Positions 17,917-25,427 of a DNA stretch of 64,000 nucleotides are shown here, one piece after another. The position numbers and the translations under genes were made by a program. The DNA is from Tropicimonas sp033101155 (GTDB lineage Bacteria; Pseudomonadota; Alphaproteobacteria; Rhodobacterales; Rhodobacteraceae), in NCBI RefSeq assembly GCF_033101155.1, contig NZ_JAWMPX010000026.1, positions 1 through 64,000 of the forward strand, read 5' to 3'. The notes below the pieces were generated by a model, which was not told where the DNA came from, made no database searches, and saw nothing but the letters and a program-made list of their open reading frames with translations. How positions within the stretch are numbered: position 1 is the stretch's first letter; each line of letters starts with the position of its first letter.

Positions 17917-18243
17917 CTAGCCAAGCCAGACAGCTTGCGCCGCCTTGTCCCAGCCCAAAGTGCGCTGCTCGCCATCCTGCAGGACCGGGCGTTTCATCAA
18001 TGTCGGATGCGCGGCCAGCAACGCGTCGGGAGCGGCGGCCCGGGCGTCCTCCGAGAGCTGACGCCAGCTTGTCGAGCGCTTGTTGATCAGCGCCTCGCCG
18101 AAGCTGTCAAGGAAGGTGGCGCGCTCCGCCCCGGTGAGCGGCGCGGCGCGGACATCCCGGAATTCGACCATCTTTCCAGCCGCTTCCAGTGTCTTGCGGG
18201 CCTTACGGCAGGTGTCACAGGTGGGAATGCCAAAGAGGATCAT
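17917..18243 (-). CDS. ArsC/Spx-like thioredoxin-fold protein
   Basis: This is a 108-residue thioredoxin-fold protein of the ArsC/Spx/YffB family. The N-terminus MILFGIPTCDTCRKARKTL carries a CxxC pair, and the later KRPVLQDGEQRTLGWD segment supplies the family's K/R-P motif. The start has a GGAGT ribosome-binding site; longer in-frame sequence upstream crosses a gene-free region. It could be a glutathione-dependent reductase, and true arsenate reduction is not supported by context because no ars genes are nearby. Confidence 0.85.
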   Translation of the reverse strand: MILFGIPTCDTCRKARKTLEAAGKMVEFRDVRAAPLTGAERATFLDSFGEALINKRSTSWRQLSEDARAAAPDALLAAHPTLMKRPVLQDGEQRTLGWDKAAQAVWLG

Positions 18244-18394
18244 GGCGGACTCCGTTTGCATCTTGTTCGGCAATTGAGTGGCACGAGCGGGGACGGGCGG
18301 CAAGCCCCGGGGCGTCGAAGGACCTTTGCCAGGCAACCAATCGACGCGGGATACGGCGCTCCGGCAAGAGCCGTGCCCGACGGCACTTGTTCCC

Positions 18395-18436
18395 GGTTTG
18401 CCGGTTTGCCGGTTTGCCGGTTTGCCGGTTTGCCGG
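18395..18436. repeat. Tandem 8-bp repeat, about 5.25 copies
   Basis: The octamer GGTTTGCC occurs five times head to tail with a further GG, ending two bases before the stop codon of the zinc-finger gene. It lies in the spacer between that gene and the ArsC-like gene. A unit that is not a multiple of three, placed just outside a reading frame, is a likely site of slippage, but its use is unknown. Confidence 0.9.
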
Positions 18437-18438
18437 GA

Positions 18439-18771
18439 TCAGACCCCGCGCGTACAATCCGCACAGCGCGCAATCGCGGGATCCGCCGCCAGCCGTCCCG
18501 CCGCGATCTCCTCGCCGCAATCGGTACAATAGCCGTATTCCCCTTCCTCCAGCCGGGCCAGCGCCGCCTTCAGCCGAAGTCGTTCCCCTGCCCGCCGCCG
18601 CTGCTGCGCCTGCGCCATCGCCTGGTGCTGCATCGCATCCATCCGCGAAAGACGCCCGGTCGAGCTCTGGTCCAGCTCGACGACCGCGCGCGCCCCGGCA
18701 CTGGCCACGTCTTCTTCCTCCAGCGCCGCCAGGCGCTGCCGCAGCTCCGTGCGGATCCGTTCTTCATCCAT
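18439..18771 (-). CDS. DksA/TraR-family C4 zinc-finger protein
   Basis: This small protein (110 residues) combines an N-terminal helical hairpin (about 1-70) with a four-cysteine zinc finger CTDC...CADC near the C-terminus. This is the layout of DksA/TraR proteins, which bind RNA polymerase through the secondary channel and modulate ppGpp-dependent transcription. It is shorter than canonical DksA (about 150 residues), so it is more likely a DksA-like paralogue. The 8-bp tandem repeat follows its stop codon. Confidence 0.87.
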   Translation of the reverse strand: MDEERIRTELRQRLAALEEEDVASAGARAVVELDQSSTGRLSRMDAMQHQAMAQAQQRRRAGERLRLKAALARLEEGEYGYCTDCGEEIAAGRLAADPAIARCADCTRGV

Positions 18772-19018
18772 GCTCCATTGGTGACAGAGCGCCCTCGCCG
18801 GATCAAGCCGAGCGCACGGCGCAACACCCCGGCGCGCAACACCGCCCCGCCCCGTGCCATTCTCCTCGTGCAGCGGGGCGCGGCGAGATGCAGCTGGCTC
18901 CTGACCGAAACCGCGTCCCGTCCTGCAACCTCCCCCCCCTCCTCTGCCAACCGCCCTTGCGGGCGCGCGCGACCGGCCCTAGTTTCGGGGACGAGATATG
19001 TCATACAGGAATTTGCCC

Positions 19019-19261
19019 ATGGCCATCGAGGCCCAGGAAATCGAGACCCTCCTCCGCGCGGCCTTCCCGGACGCGACCATCATCGTCACCGACATGGCCG
19101 GCGATGGCGCCCATTTCGCCGCCGAAGTGATCGACGAAAGCTTCCGGGGCCTGAACCGTGTGCAGCAGCAACGCTCAGTCTATGCCGCGCTGAAAGGCAA
19201 GATGGACGGCTCGGCTGCCGATCTGCATGCGCTGGCGCTGACCACCAAGGCTCCGGACTGA
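19019..19261 (+). CDS. bolA: BolA-family protein
   Basis: This is an 80-residue BolA-like protein that likely partners the monothiol glutaredoxin encoded just downstream to bind or traffic a [2Fe-2S] cluster. It starts MAIEAQEIETLLRAAFPDA. It contains the class-II KH-like core with GDGAHFAAEVIDESFRGL and RVQQQRSVYAALKGKM, including the conserved histidine of the family. The bolA-grx neighbourhood is a widely conserved pair. Longer in-frame sequence upstream adds only seven residues and lacks support. Confidence 0.93.
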   Translation: MAIEAQEIETLLRAAFPDATIIVTDMAGDGAHFAAEVIDESFRGLNRVQQQRSVYAALKGKMDGSAADLHALALTTKAPD

Positions 19262-19271
19262 AGACCCGGGC

Positions 19272-19508
19272 GTGCCGGGATGGCTGACCTGGCTCTTCGG
19301 GACATTGGCGGGAATTGTAATTGCCGCCGCAGCCTGCGAAGCCTATCTGAAGCGTAATCACCGCCGTCCGCTTGCCCGGATGAAACCCGAGAGCCGGAGA
19401 ACGGCCGGAGAGCTGGGCCTTGAGGTGCAGCGGAACCGAAATGAACAGGGCGCCCCGGCGTCAGAGAAGGAAACGAAAGATGAGCGACGCGAAAACCCGC
19501 ATCGATGA
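19272..19508 (+). CDS. Putative small single-pass membrane protein
   Basis: This 78-residue open frame begins at a GTG 10 bases after the bolA stop. It encodes one N-terminal hydrophobic helix (WLTWLFGTLAGIVIAAAACEA) followed by a basic, charged tail. It overlaps the first 29 bases of the glutaredoxin gene. The topology looks protein-like and the position between two co-directional genes suits an operon member. The start codon is weak and no strong ribosome-binding site is visible, so it may be spurious. No family was recognised. Confidence 0.35.
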   Translation: MPGWLTWLFGTLAGIVIAAAACEAYLKRNHRRPLARMKPESRRTAGELGLEVQRNRNEQGAPASEKETKDERRENPHR

Positions 19509-19842
19509 AACCGTTAAGGCCAATGACGTTGTGCTCTACATGAAGGGCACGAAGATGGCGCCGCAATGTGGCTTTTCCCAGCGTGTGGCCGGTGTGCTGA
19601 ACTACATGCAGGTGGATTTCGCCGATGTGAATGTGCTGGCCGATGAAGAGATCCGCCAAGGCATCAAGGACTATTCGGACTGGCCGACCATCCCGCAGCT
19701 CTACGTCAAGGGCGAGTTCGTCGGCGGCTGCGATATCATCACCGAAATGACCCTCTCGGGCGAGTTGGACACGCTCTTCACCGAAAGCGGCGTCACCTTC
19801 GACAAGGATGCCGCCGACAAGATCCGCGAAGCCAACGGCTGA
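19480..19842 (+). CDS. grxD: Monothiol glutaredoxin (CGFS type, Grx4)
   Basis: This is a CGFS-type glutaredoxin of 120 residues that binds a bridging [2Fe-2S] cluster with glutathione and works with BolA in iron-sulfur trafficking. The motif APQCGFSQRV carries the single active cysteine. The TVP-like loop (WPTIPQLYV) and the GGCDI glutathione-binding segment are present. The start follows a GAAACGAAAG purine-rich stretch. A strong terminator lies downstream, ending the bolA-grxD unit. Confidence 0.96.
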   Translation: MSDAKTRIDETVKANDVVLYMKGTKMAPQCGFSQRVAGVLNYMQVDFADVNVLADEEIRQGIKDYSDWPTIPQLYVKGEFVGGCDIITEMTLSGELDTLFTESGVTFDKDAADKIREANG

Positions 19843-19870
19843 CCGGATCCTGCGGAAAAACCAGATGTGA

Positions 19871-19900
19871 GGGCGCAGTCGCCGGGCTGCGCCCTTTTTT
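19871..19900 (+). terminator. Rho-independent terminator of bolA-grxD
   Basis: GGGCGCAG and CTGCGCCC form a perfect 8-bp stem around an 8-base loop and are followed directly by six T, 28 bases after the grxD stop. Confidence 0.93.
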
Positions 19901-20041
19901 CGTCGGAGGTTCGGCGGATCTGCCGCGCGGACTATGCGTGCCGGCGTCCAGATGCGCCATGACAGGATCAGCAGACGGATCTGCCGCGTCCTGTTTTTCT
20001 CTGCTATGCCTTCCGGAGGGAATGTGTTCAGGGCCGCAGAG

Positions 20042-20407
20042 ATGACAGCACCACTCGGGCGAATAGTGATTTACACCAAGAAAATCGAGCAAATGGCCGC
20101 GTTTTACGCCCGGCATTTCGGCTTTTCAGTTGCGCGGGCCGAAGGCGACCGCATCCTCGAGTTGAGGCCGCAAACCGCTGGTGCCGCACTTCTATTGCAT
20201 CCCGTGTCGGCCGGGCAAAAGGAAGGGCAAGCCCTTGTGAAGCTCGTGTTCGATGTCGAGGATGTCGCCGCCTTTTGCGAAGCCTCCGGCAAGAACGGGT
20301 TGAAATTCGGCAAGGTTCATCAGGCGGACGGCTATGTGTTTTCCAACGCCAAGGACCCTTCAGGAAACTCGGTTCAGGTGTCCAGCAGAGCGTTTGTTCG
20401 ACGATAA
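20042..20407 (+). CDS. VOC-family (glyoxalase/dioxygenase-fold) protein
   Basis: This 121-residue protein has the vicinal oxygen chelate fold. It opens with GRIVIYTKKIEQMAAFYARHFGF, the typical first beta-alpha-beta unit, and closes with YVFSNAKDPSGNSVQVSSR, the typical metal-ligand strand region. Metal-dependent lyase, dioxygenase or resistance activity is possible, but the substrate is unknown. The ATG at MTAPLGR was preferred over an upstream in-frame start that adds 36 atypical residues. Confidence 0.8.
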   Translation: MTAPLGRIVIYTKKIEQMAAFYARHFGFSVARAEGDRILELRPQTAGAALLLHPVSAGQKEGQALVKLVFDVEDVAAFCEASGKNGLKFGKVHQADGYVFSNAKDPSGNSVQVSSRAFVRR

Positions 20408-20477
20408 CCGGAGCTCATCGCCTCCTTCGAAATGTGACGCTCCATCAGAACACGACGCACCGACGATCAAACAGATC

Positions 20478-20514
20478 ATCGATTGAAAGGGGCCCGACGG
20501 CCCTCCAATTCGAT
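20478..20514. other. Strong imperfect hairpin between convergent genes
   Basis: ATCGATTG pairs with CAA-T-TCGAT (one bulged T), and an inner GGGCC/GGCCC stem closes on CGAC. The hairpin lies between the convergent VOC gene and zapA. Neither side has a real T-run. It could end transcription from both sides inefficiently or be part of a small RNA; the sequence does not decide. Confidence 0.55.
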
Positions 20515-20597
20515 CCCCGTATCTACACATGCGCGCAGCGTTTCCCCCGAATGAGAAGGGTGCATAGACGCTTTGAATGACGGTTGTCCCTGACTGC

Positions 20598-20993
20598 TCA
20601 GCCGGCCGCTTTCTCTTCCGCCTGCGCCGCCAGGGCCTCGGCCTGGGCTGCAAGCTCGGCCAGGGTTTCCTTCACCTCGCGCGGGATCACCGCCACCTCG
20701 ACCCGCTCGGGCGCGGGAGCCGGCATCGCTTCCATCTCCTCGATCAGACGCTCCTGCCGGGCGAGTTTCTCCTCCGCCGAGGCCGCTTTCTGCTCATAGG
20801 CCGCCGTCCGGTCCGCAAGCATGAGCCCCGCCATCAGCAGCATCCGCGATTCCGGCATCCGGCCAATCTGGCTGACAAGCCCGCGCGCCTCGCGGTCCAG
20901 CATTGCCGCCGCATCGCGCAGGTATTGTTCCTCGCCCTCCTGACAGGCGACCGAAAACTCCTTGCCACCGATCTCGATATTGACTTCAGGCAT
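20598..20993 (-). CDS. zapA: Cell division protein ZapA
   Basis: ZapA binds FtsZ and bundles protofilaments at the division ring. The N-terminal domain (MPEVNIEIGGKEFSVACQEGEE, then LRDAAAMLDREARGL) is typical, and MLLMAGLMLADR is the conserved helix. A C-terminal coiled coil follows. The 131 residues are somewhat longer than usual because of an Ala/Glu-rich tail. The start overlaps the upstream coiled-coil gene by 8 bases. Confidence 0.92.
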   Translation of the reverse strand: MPEVNIEIGGKEFSVACQEGEEQYLRDAAAMLDREARGLVSQIGRMPESRMLLMAGLMLADRTAAYEQKAASAEEKLARQERLIEEMEAMPAPAPERVEVAVIPREVKETLAELAAQAEALAAQAEEKAAG

Positions 20994-21399
20994 CCGCTTG
21001 CTCCTGCACCAGCGGCTCCAGTGCCGCTATCAGACCATCCAGCTCCGCGCGATCGGCCCCGCGCTGCTCCGCCTCGGCTTCGAGTTCGGTCTCGAGTTCG
21101 GCGATCCGCTCCTGCTGGCGCTCCTTCATCGACTTCAGCGAGCCCACCCGTTCACGCAACTGCGCACCGGCCATGGTCTCAGTCTCCAGCGCCTGCTGAA
21201 GCCGCAGGACTTCTGCCTCCGCTGCCTCCGCTCGTTCGGCCGACGCCTGCGCCTCGGCTCGAGCCGCGTCCGCGACGCCCTGCGCCTCGGCCAGGTCCTC
21301 GGTGGAAATGCCGGTCCCGGTTCCAATTGTTTCGACGGCCTGCCCGATGCGTACCATGGCGGCGGCGATCCGGCCCTCAAGCTCGGAAATATCGCTCAT
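20986..21399 (-). CDS. Coiled-coil protein upstream of ZapA
   Basis: This 137-residue protein is almost entirely a predicted coiled coil (about 35-130), rich in Ala, Glu and Arg, with no catalytic motif. It starts MSDISELEGRIAAAMVRIG and overlaps zapA by 8 bases. The pair is likely translated together, which suggests a cell-division or envelope structural role. Proteins of this type occupy the same place in related genomes, but I know of no characterised member. Confidence 0.75.
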   Translation of the reverse strand: MSDISELEGRIAAAMVRIGQAVETIGTGTGISTEDLAEAQGVADAARAEAQASAERAEAAEAEVLRLQQALETETMAGAQLRERVGSLKSMKERQQERIAELETELEAEAEQRGADRAELDGLIAALEPLVQEQADA

Positions 21400-21735
21400 C
21401 CTGCCCTCCTCGTTCGACTGCTCTACGCCCTATTCAAAACCCGCCGGACAGCCTGTCCCGGCCTTCGGATGACCGAATCACCCTTCCGACGGTTGGATAC
21501 AAGTTTACGCAACTGTCCAACAAAATGCGCCCCCTATTGTGCTCAGTCACTTACGCGTCTTTCTTCATGTCTGACCGCGGAACTTCGCAAGCCTCAATCA
21601 CAATATAACAATCACGATGTGACGTTTGGGCCGCTTGACCCCTGCGCCCCCCCTGTTACACCGCGTTCAACGCCAGAATTCGTCGGTCAGGGCCCACAAA
21701 GCCGCCCAAAGCCGCAACATCGAAAGGACCAAGTC
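21400..21735. other. Divergent promoter region of tkt and the zapA pair
   Basis: No gene is evident in this 336-base gap. The two flanking genes diverge, so it should contain promoters for both. I could not identify convincing -35/-10 pairs. The only clear element is the AAAGGA ribosome-binding site just ahead of the tkt start. Confidence 0.5.
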
Positions 21736-23751
21736 TTGGACATTGCAGCCCTCAGAGAGGCCAATCCCGATCATTGGCAGAAAGCCAGCGCCATCCGTGC
21801 GCTGACCCTCGACGCGGTCGCCGCGGCGAATTCCGGCCATTCCGGCATGCCGATGGGCATGGCTGACATCGCCACGGTGCTCTTCGAGAAACACCTCAAG
21901 TTCGACGCCTCCAACCCCGAATGGCCTGACCGCGACCGCTTCGTGCTCTCCGGTGGTCATGGCTCGATGCTGCTCTACTCCCTGCTCTATCTCACCGGCT
22001 CGCCGGACATGACCCATGAGCAGATCGTCAATTTCCGCCAGATGGACTCCCTGACCCCCGGCCACCCTGAATATGGCCACACGCGCGGCGTCGAGACCAC
22101 GACCGGGCCGCTCGGACAGGGCATCGCCAACGCGGTCGGCATGGCGATTGCCGAGGAACATCTGCGCGCGGTCTGGGGCAAGCCGGTCTATGACCACCAC
22201 ACCTATTGCTTTGCGGGCGATGGTTGCCTGATGGAAGGCATCAGCCATGAAGCCATCGCGCTGGCTGGCAAGCAGAAGCTCGGCCGGCTCATCCTGTTCT
22301 GGGACGACAATGGCATCACCATCGACGGCAAGGTCGAGATCGCCGACATCACCGACCAGAAGAAGCGTTTCAGCGCTGCCGGCTGGCAGGTGCTCGAATG
22401 CGACGGCCATGACCCCGCCGCGATCGACGCCGCCATCGTCAAGGCCAAGACATCGCGCAAGCCGTCGATGATCGCCTGCAAGACCCATATCGCCCTCGGC
22501 TCTTCCGCGCAGGACACGCCCAAGGGCCATGGCGCGCTGACCGATCCGCAGCTCGTCGCCGACACCAAGGCCGCCTATGGCTGGCCCCACGGCGCGTTCG
22601 AGGTGCCGCAGGAGATCAAATCGGCCTGGGAAGCCATTGGATCGCGCGGCCAGTCCGAGCGAGTCGCCTGGGAAGCCCGCCTCGCCGGTCTCTCCGACGC
22701 CCGCCGCGAGCGCTTCTTCCGCGAGCTGTCCGGAGAGCTGCCCGAGAAGCTCACCCGGCAGATGAAGTCCTACCGCAAGAGCCTCGTCGCCGACGCCCCG
22801 AAGGTCGCCACCCGCAAGGCCTCCGAGATGGCGCTCAACGTCATCAACAAGGTGCTGCCCGAGACCATTGGCGGCTCGGCGGACCTGACCGGCTCGAACA
22901 ACACCAAATCGGCCGATATGACGGTGTTCGACCCCTCCAACCGTCGCGGACGCTTCATCCATTACGGCATCCGCGAGCATGGCATGGCCGCGGCGATGAA
23001 CGGCATGGCGCTGCATGGCGGTGTCCGGCCCTATAGCGGCACCTTCATGTGCTTCACCGACTATGCCCGCCCGTCGATGCGCCTTTCCGCGCTGATGAGG
23101 CTGCCGGTCGTCTATGTGATGACGCATGATTCCATCGGTCTGGGCGAAGACGGCCCGACCCACCAGCCCGTTGAGCATCTCGCGATCTCGCGCGCGACGC
23201 CCAACACGCTGGTCTTCCGGCCCGCCGACGTGGTCGAGACCGCAGAGGCCTGGGAGCTGGCGCTTGAGCAGAAAGAGACGCCGTCTGTCCTCGCGCTGTC
23301 GCGTCAAAACCTCCCCTGCCTACGCGAAAAGCACAAGGCAGAGAACCAGTCTGCCAAAGGCGCGTATGTGCTCGCCGAAGCAGAAGGCAAGCGCCAGGCC
23401 ATCCTGATCGCCACCGGCTCCGAGGTCGAGGTTGCGCTGGCCGCGCGCGAACTTCTGCAAGCTGAAGGCATCGGAACCCGCGTCGTCTCCATGCCCTGCA
23501 TGGAGCTCTTCGCGCAGACCGATCCGGAGTACCGCTCCAAGGTTCTGCCGGGCGGCGCTGTTCGGGTCGCGCTCGAGGCCGGCGTGCGGCAAGGCTGGGA
23601 TCGCTGGCTGCTCGGCGCGGGCGGCAAGGAAGAGAAGGCCGATTTCGTCGGCATGTCCGATTTCGGTGCCTCCGCGCCGGCGGAAGAGTTGTTCGAGAAG
23701 TTCGGCATCACCGCCGAGGCGACTGCCGCGAAGGTCCGTGCCCTGCTCTGA
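21736..23751 (+). CDS. tkt: Transketolase
   Basis: This is a thiamine diphosphate-dependent transketolase of the pentose phosphate and Calvin pathways (671 residues). The normal family start (DIAALREANPDHWQKASAIRAL) maps to a TTG codon preceded by AAAGGA at good spacing; no ATG lies nearby. Hallmarks include SGHSGMPMG, SGGHGSML, the TPP motif GDGCLMEG...WDDNGITIDG, and the C-terminal half with SADLTGSN, GIREHGMAA and DSIGLGEDGPTHQPVEHL. It is monocistronic, with its own terminator. Confidence 0.97.
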   Translation: MDIAALREANPDHWQKASAIRALTLDAVAAANSGHSGMPMGMADIATVLFEKHLKFDASNPEWPDRDRFVLSGGHGSMLLYSLLYLTGSPDMTHEQIVNFRQMDSLTPGHPEYGHTRGVETTTGPLGQGIANAVGMAIAEEHLRAVWGKPVYDHHTYCFAGDGCLMEGISHEAIALAGKQKLGRLILFWDDNGITIDGKVEIADITDQKKRFSAAGWQVLECDGHDPAAIDAAIVKAKTSRKPSMIACKTHIALGSSAQDTPKGHGALTDPQLVADTKAAYGWPHGAFEVPQEIKSAWEAIGSRGQSERVAWEARLAGLSDARRERFFRELSGELPEKLTRQMKSYRKSLVADAPKVATRKASEMALNVINKVLPETIGGSADLTGSNNTKSADMTVFDPSNRRGRFIHYGIREHGMAAAMNGMALHGGVRPYSGTFMCFTDYARPSMRLSALMRLPVVYVMTHDSIGLGEDGPTHQPVEHLAISRATPNTLVFRPADVVETAEAWELALEQKETPSVLALSRQNLPCLREKHKAENQSAKGAYVLAEAEGKRQAILIATGSEVEVALAARELLQAEGIGTRVVSMPCMELFAQTDPEYRSKVLPGGAVRVALEAGVRQGWDRWLLGAGGKEEKADFVGMSDFGASAPAEELFEKFGITAEATAAKVRALL

Positions 23752-23783
23752 TCCGGGCATAGGCACCTTTCAATAAGATTGAG

Positions 23784-23816
23784 CCGGCCGTTTCCAAATG
23801 GGAGCGGCCGGTTTTC
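23784..23816 (+). terminator. Rho-independent terminator of tkt
   Basis: CCGGCCG and CGGCCGG form a 7-bp GC stem around a 14-base loop that can pair further, followed by TTTTCT. It lies 32 bases downstream of the tkt stop. Confidence 0.85.
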
Positions 23817-24009
23817 TATTGAACGCGCCTGTTCGCTATCTGCATTGGCCTCCCTGCAGACAAGAGCCCGACGCAAGAGGATTCGCCTGGACGATCATCA
23901 AGAGATGAACTCGCTGGCCATAGGGGCGGCCCCCCGATGAGCACGGGCTCAAGGCCGAAAACCGCCGTGCCAGCGCCAGCCCGTCCAACCTGATGTGACG
24001 GCCTCTCGC

Positions 24010-24453
24010 CTAACCGTACAGAACCTTCGCGCGCTTCTCGAAGGCACCCATGATTTGCCGCTGCGCTTCGTTGAAGAACACGCCCGCCGTCTTCTGCAGG
24101 ATCCGGTTCTTGAACTCGAACTCGATATTGTAATCGACCTCGCAGCCACCCTCGACATCCTTGAAGGCCCATTTCGAGATCAGGAACTTGAACGGCCCGT
24201 CAATGTATTCCGACACGATGGTCCGATCCGCTGGCCGCATCGTTACCTTGGTGCCGAATTTCTCGCGGAACACCTTGAAGGAGACCATCATGTCAGCGAT
24301 CTCGATCACTGCATCGCCTTCCTCATGGCGGCCGCGAATCCGAGTCGCCGCCGTCCAGGGCAGGAATTTCGGATAGGACTCGATATCGGTAACCAGAGTG
24401 AACATCTGGTCTGCCGAATACGGCATGACGCGATTGTCGGAGAAGGTATGCAT
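24010..24453 (-). CDS. COQ10/RatA-family START-domain protein
   Basis: This 147-residue protein has the polyketide cyclase/START fold of COQ10-like proteins, which bind coenzyme Q or related lipids. Bacterial members are often labelled RatA. It starts MHTFSDNRVMPYSADQMFTLV, typical of the family, with YPKFLPWTAA and the C-terminal helix IMGAFEKRAKVLYG. The bacterial toxin name is not supported here, because no partner gene is visible. In Rhodobacterales a respiratory quinone role is more likely. It diverges from hpt. Confidence 0.85.
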   Translation of the reverse strand: MHTFSDNRVMPYSADQMFTLVTDIESYPKFLPWTAATRIRGRHEEGDAVIEIADMMVSFKVFREKFGTKVTMRPADRTIVSEYIDGPFKFLISKWAFKDVEGGCEVDYNIEFEFKNRILQKTAGVFFNEAQRQIMGAFEKRAKVLYG

Positions 24454-24535
24454 CGTGCGGCGATTGGCCCCCGGGTTCAATTGTCGGATCGGCGTCACAT
24501 GTCGTAGAGTTGCCCGGCAAATTCAAGGGAAGCCA

Positions 24536-25096
24536 ATGTCCTCGCGACCGTATGTCATCGATCAGCTGATCTCCGCCAAGTCCATCGCCGCCCGTATCGA
24601 GGAACTCGCCCGCGAGATCGAGACCGAATTCGACGGCACCGACAAGCTCGTTGTCGTCGGCCTGCTGCGTGGCTCCTTTATCTTCATCGCGGATCTCGTG
24701 CGAGAGCTGGACCTGCCGGTCGAGGTCGATTTCCTGGAGGCCTCCTCCTATGGAAATGCGATGAAATCCAGCCGGGAAGTTCGTATTCTCAAAGACTTGC
24801 GGGGCGAGATTGAAGGGCGCGATGTGCTCGTGGTCGAGGACATCATCGACACCGGCCACACCATGGACCGGGTCGCCGCCTTTCTCGGCGCACGCAGCCC
24901 GGCGCGGCTGCGCACCATCTGCCTGCTCGACAAACCCGCGCGCCGCGAGGTCGAATACAAGGCCACCTGGACCGGTTTCGAGATTCCGGACAAGTTTGTC
25001 GTCGGCTATGGCATCGATTTCGCACAGCGCAACCGGAACCTCCCCCATATTGGCACGGTCCGTTTCATCGACGAACCCGCCGAAGCGCAGGACTGA
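24536..25096 (+). CDS. hpt: Hypoxanthine phosphoribosyltransferase
   Basis: This is a purine salvage enzyme that converts hypoxanthine or guanine and PRPP to the nucleotide. The 186-residue protein has the PRPP-binding motif VLVVEDIIDTGHTM, the flexible-loop region YGNAMKSSREV and a purine-contact segment (PDKFVVGYGIDF) near the end. The start MSSRPYVIDQLIS was chosen by family match; longer in-frame sequence runs into the divergent promoter region. The first 63-residue gene downstream is separated by only 12 bases. Confidence 0.92.
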   Translation: MSSRPYVIDQLISAKSIAARIEELAREIETEFDGTDKLVVVGLLRGSFIFIADLVRELDLPVEVDFLEASSYGNAMKSSREVRILKDLRGEIEGRDVLVVEDIIDTGHTMDRVAAFLGARSPARLRTICLLDKPARREVEYKATWTGFEIPDKFVVGYGIDFAQRNRNLPHIGTVRFIDEPAEAQD

Positions 25097-25108
25097 CAGG
25101 AGGCCGCC

Positions 25109-25300
25109 ATGCTCGGTCCGCATTGGTTTCTGCGCATGAAACGCTGGGTCCAGCATCCCCCCTCGCCACGCCGTGCGATCCTTGTCCTTGCCGTCGTCGC
25201 GGCCTGTCTCGCGCTCTACGGGATTGAACAGGCAGGATTTTTGCCCGATTGGATGCAGGCCGAAAAGGTCGGACGCCGTCCGGGCCTGCCGCGGTTCTGA
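25109..25300 (+). CDS. Small basic single-pass membrane protein
   Basis: This 63-residue protein has a basic N-terminus (MKRWVQHPPSPRRA), one hydrophobic helix (ILVLAVVAACLALYGIEQAGF) and a short basic tail. The ribosome-binding site AGGAGG precedes the ATG, and the gene follows hpt by 12 bases, so it is probably expressed with hpt. No family function is known to me. Confidence 0.72.
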   Translation: MLGPHWFLRMKRWVQHPPSPRRAILVLAVVAACLALYGIEQAGFLPDWMQAEKVGRRPGLPRF

Positions 25301-25427
25301 CAGTGACCTGCGGCGAAATCCCGCCCAGGGATCACGGTTTGGTGCGCCTGGCGCCTTTGCGCCTGCCCGTGTTTCTCCCTACTGTGTCGCGCGAACGAGA
25401 CAGTGCATCCGGGAAGGACGAACCGGC

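Noticed and set aside
17917..18243. Arsenate reductase
   Set aside because: The fold is ArsC/Spx-like but no arsenic resistance genes are nearby and the YffB-type relatives are not arsenate reductases.
20408..20597. 6S RNA gene beside zapA
   Set aside because: The position fits, but I could not recognise a closing stem, central bubble and conserved loops on either strand, so it is only noted as a test.
21667..23307. A 546-codon open frame antisense to transketolase
   Set aside because: The plus strand encodes a full transketolase with all motifs; the antisense protein has no recognisable features.
24010..24453. Toxin role for the RatA-like protein
   Set aside because: No antitoxin gene is adjacent and the fold matches COQ10-type lipid-binding proteins, so a toxin label would be misleading.
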